Shown here: positions 63,141 through 64,000 of the stretch, piece after piece
Numbering within the stretch: position 1 is the first letter of the stretch
Layout: every line of letters starts with the position of its first letter
Assembly: GCA_900095095.1 (NCBI GenBank)
Contig: FMBT01000296.1
Location: 62,001-126,000, forward strand
Reading direction: 5' to 3'
DNA from: Fragilariopsis cylindrus CCMP1102
Taxonomy: Eukaryota > Bacillariophyta > Bacillariophyceae > Bacillariales > Bacillariaceae
DNA: 64,000 bases
Position numbers and translations under genes: made by a program
Notes under the pieces: model-generated
Seen by the model: the letters and a program-made list of their open reading frames with translations, nothing else
What the model was told of the DNA's origin: nothing
Database searches by the model: none

Positions 63141-64000
63141 TTAGTAGTTGTTCTACAGTATCAACAACATACAAATACAGATAATAATGAAAGTAAGAAA
63201 GAGAGATGATAGAAACCGTAACGTTCGGACAGCTATCTATCTATCTAATAAAGATGAGAAAGAAGGATGATAGCAAACGTAACTTTCGGACAGCTATCTA
63301 TTTATCTAGTTACTAGCTAGCTATCTATGCATTACCGACGACAACTATAAGATTTATATAACCGAGGATGGTATATACAATAATATAGTAGGACTGATAG
63401 TAAATCCTACTAGGACTGTACTTTAGAGGTAGTCGCCATAGTAATAATTATCGTGAACTATGTACCATCCATCCATCCATCCATCCATCCATCCATGTTG
63501 TACTAAAATTCATCGTAGTAAATTATTTATTTTCTTTTATTTCCTATGTCTTACTCTGAAACTTAATTCTAAACTTAAAACACTTTTAATATCGTCCTTT
63601 CGTGATTAAATTTATGTGCGGAATCGTGAAGCCGAGATTTCTCTTCCTTTGCGTTTTTTTTTGAAAGAACTTGCCCTAGCAGAGGCGCGCGCCAAAAAGA
63701 TATCCAATACAAACATCTTTGCTTAACATTACCACGCACAATGCATCGCCATTGACTACCGTACAGTACTGCACAGTAAAAACTTTGCCATAACAGAGTA
63801 CGTCGCTACTGTACTGTACTGTACTGTACCGGTCATCATCTCGACGCACACACTAAAACTGTACACGATTCATTCATTCACTGTAAAAATAACAACGCAC
63901 ACAAGCAACGCGAACATCATTATTTATTTATTTATTTATTCTCTTGTCGAACGAACTCAAAACAACGACGTTGTCGACTCACACCGATATCTAAAGACCA
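63141..64000. other. 3' flank of gene B and second copy of the promoter-like repeat
   Basis: A 61-bp tandem unit with TTCGGACAGCTATCTAT (63224 and 63285) follows the stop. A (CCAT)n run lies at about 63469-63498. The direct repeat copy occupies 63651-63886, and (TTTA)n lies at 63921-63940. No ORF begins before the window ends. Confidence 0.6.
63651..63886 (+). repeat. Direct repeat, copy 2 (downstream of ARM-like gene B)
   Basis: It matches 61514-61806 in order and orientation at roughly 90% identity outside indels, lacking the 45-bp insert and with extra ACTGT units near 63808-63829. In copy 1 the corresponding end lies about 50 bp before an ATG. Confidence 0.85.

Overview
The window looks like nuclear DNA of a diatom (stramenopile alga). 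The best evidence is a fucoxanthin-chlorophyll a/c light-harvesting gene with an ASA-FAP-type plastid signal at 28906-29688. Supporting evidence is a gene with a DUF6824-like domain of the kind expanded in diatoms, secreted proteins with PSS/PTP repeats, short GT-AG introns (133-222 bp), and regulators packed with poly-Gln, poly-Asn and poly-Ser. The species cannot be told from the sequence alone. Gene density is low: about 17 credible protein genes, several relics, and long AT-rich intergenic stretches full of microsatellites.

Layout, left to right. 0-5 kb: the tail of a secreted protein, an ARM-like helical-repeat protein (minus strand) and a secreted, probably GPI-anchored Cys-rich protein. 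5-10.7 kb: mostly a 2.9-kb decayed PSS-repeat region. 10.7-22.2 kb: two inverted LAMTOR4/roadblock-like paralogs enclosing an HMG-box gene and a bZIP gene, with a 2.4-kb CpG-depleted block between these two. 22.5-22.8 kb: a long imperfect hairpin. 24.1-27.1 kb: a large low-complexity protein with a KEN-box-like motif. 28.9-29.7 kb: the light-harvesting gene. 31.7-35 kb: small ORFs and duplicated gene fragments. 37.5-40.6 kb: an amino-acid transporter, and a probable plastid membrane protein interrupted by one in-frame TGA. 43.9-46.4 kb: a second CpG-depleted block carrying about 4.5 copies of a 190-bp satellite. 47-50 kb: a decayed PSS/FAS1 gene, a Lys/Thr-rich protein and a Tc1/mariner-type transposase relic. 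50-53.7 kb: a three-exon, poly-Gln, DUF6824-like gene. 54.2-54.6 kb: a frameshifted fragment like the N-terminus of the nitrite reductase large subunit. 55.7-59.4 kb: a multi-pass membrane protein and a three-exon secreted trypsin-like protease. 61.9-63.1 kb: a second ARM-like gene, paralogous to the one at 1.7-3.0 kb, flanked by direct repeats.

No operon-like or pathway-level organisation is visible and genes appear to be transcribed singly. The themes are local duplication (ARM-like pair, LAMTOR4 pair, many short tandem duplications), decay of repeat-rich secreted-protein genes, and two blocks whose lack of CG dinucleotides suggests long-term cytosine methylation. I do not see a coherent new multi-gene system. 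The items most worth following are the CpG-depleted blocks with the satellite, the in-frame TGA gene, the 22.6-kb hairpin, and the inverted LAMTOR4 duplication. Several start codons given here differ from the longest open frame, because that frame begins at TTG or GTG; I moved them to the first ATG.
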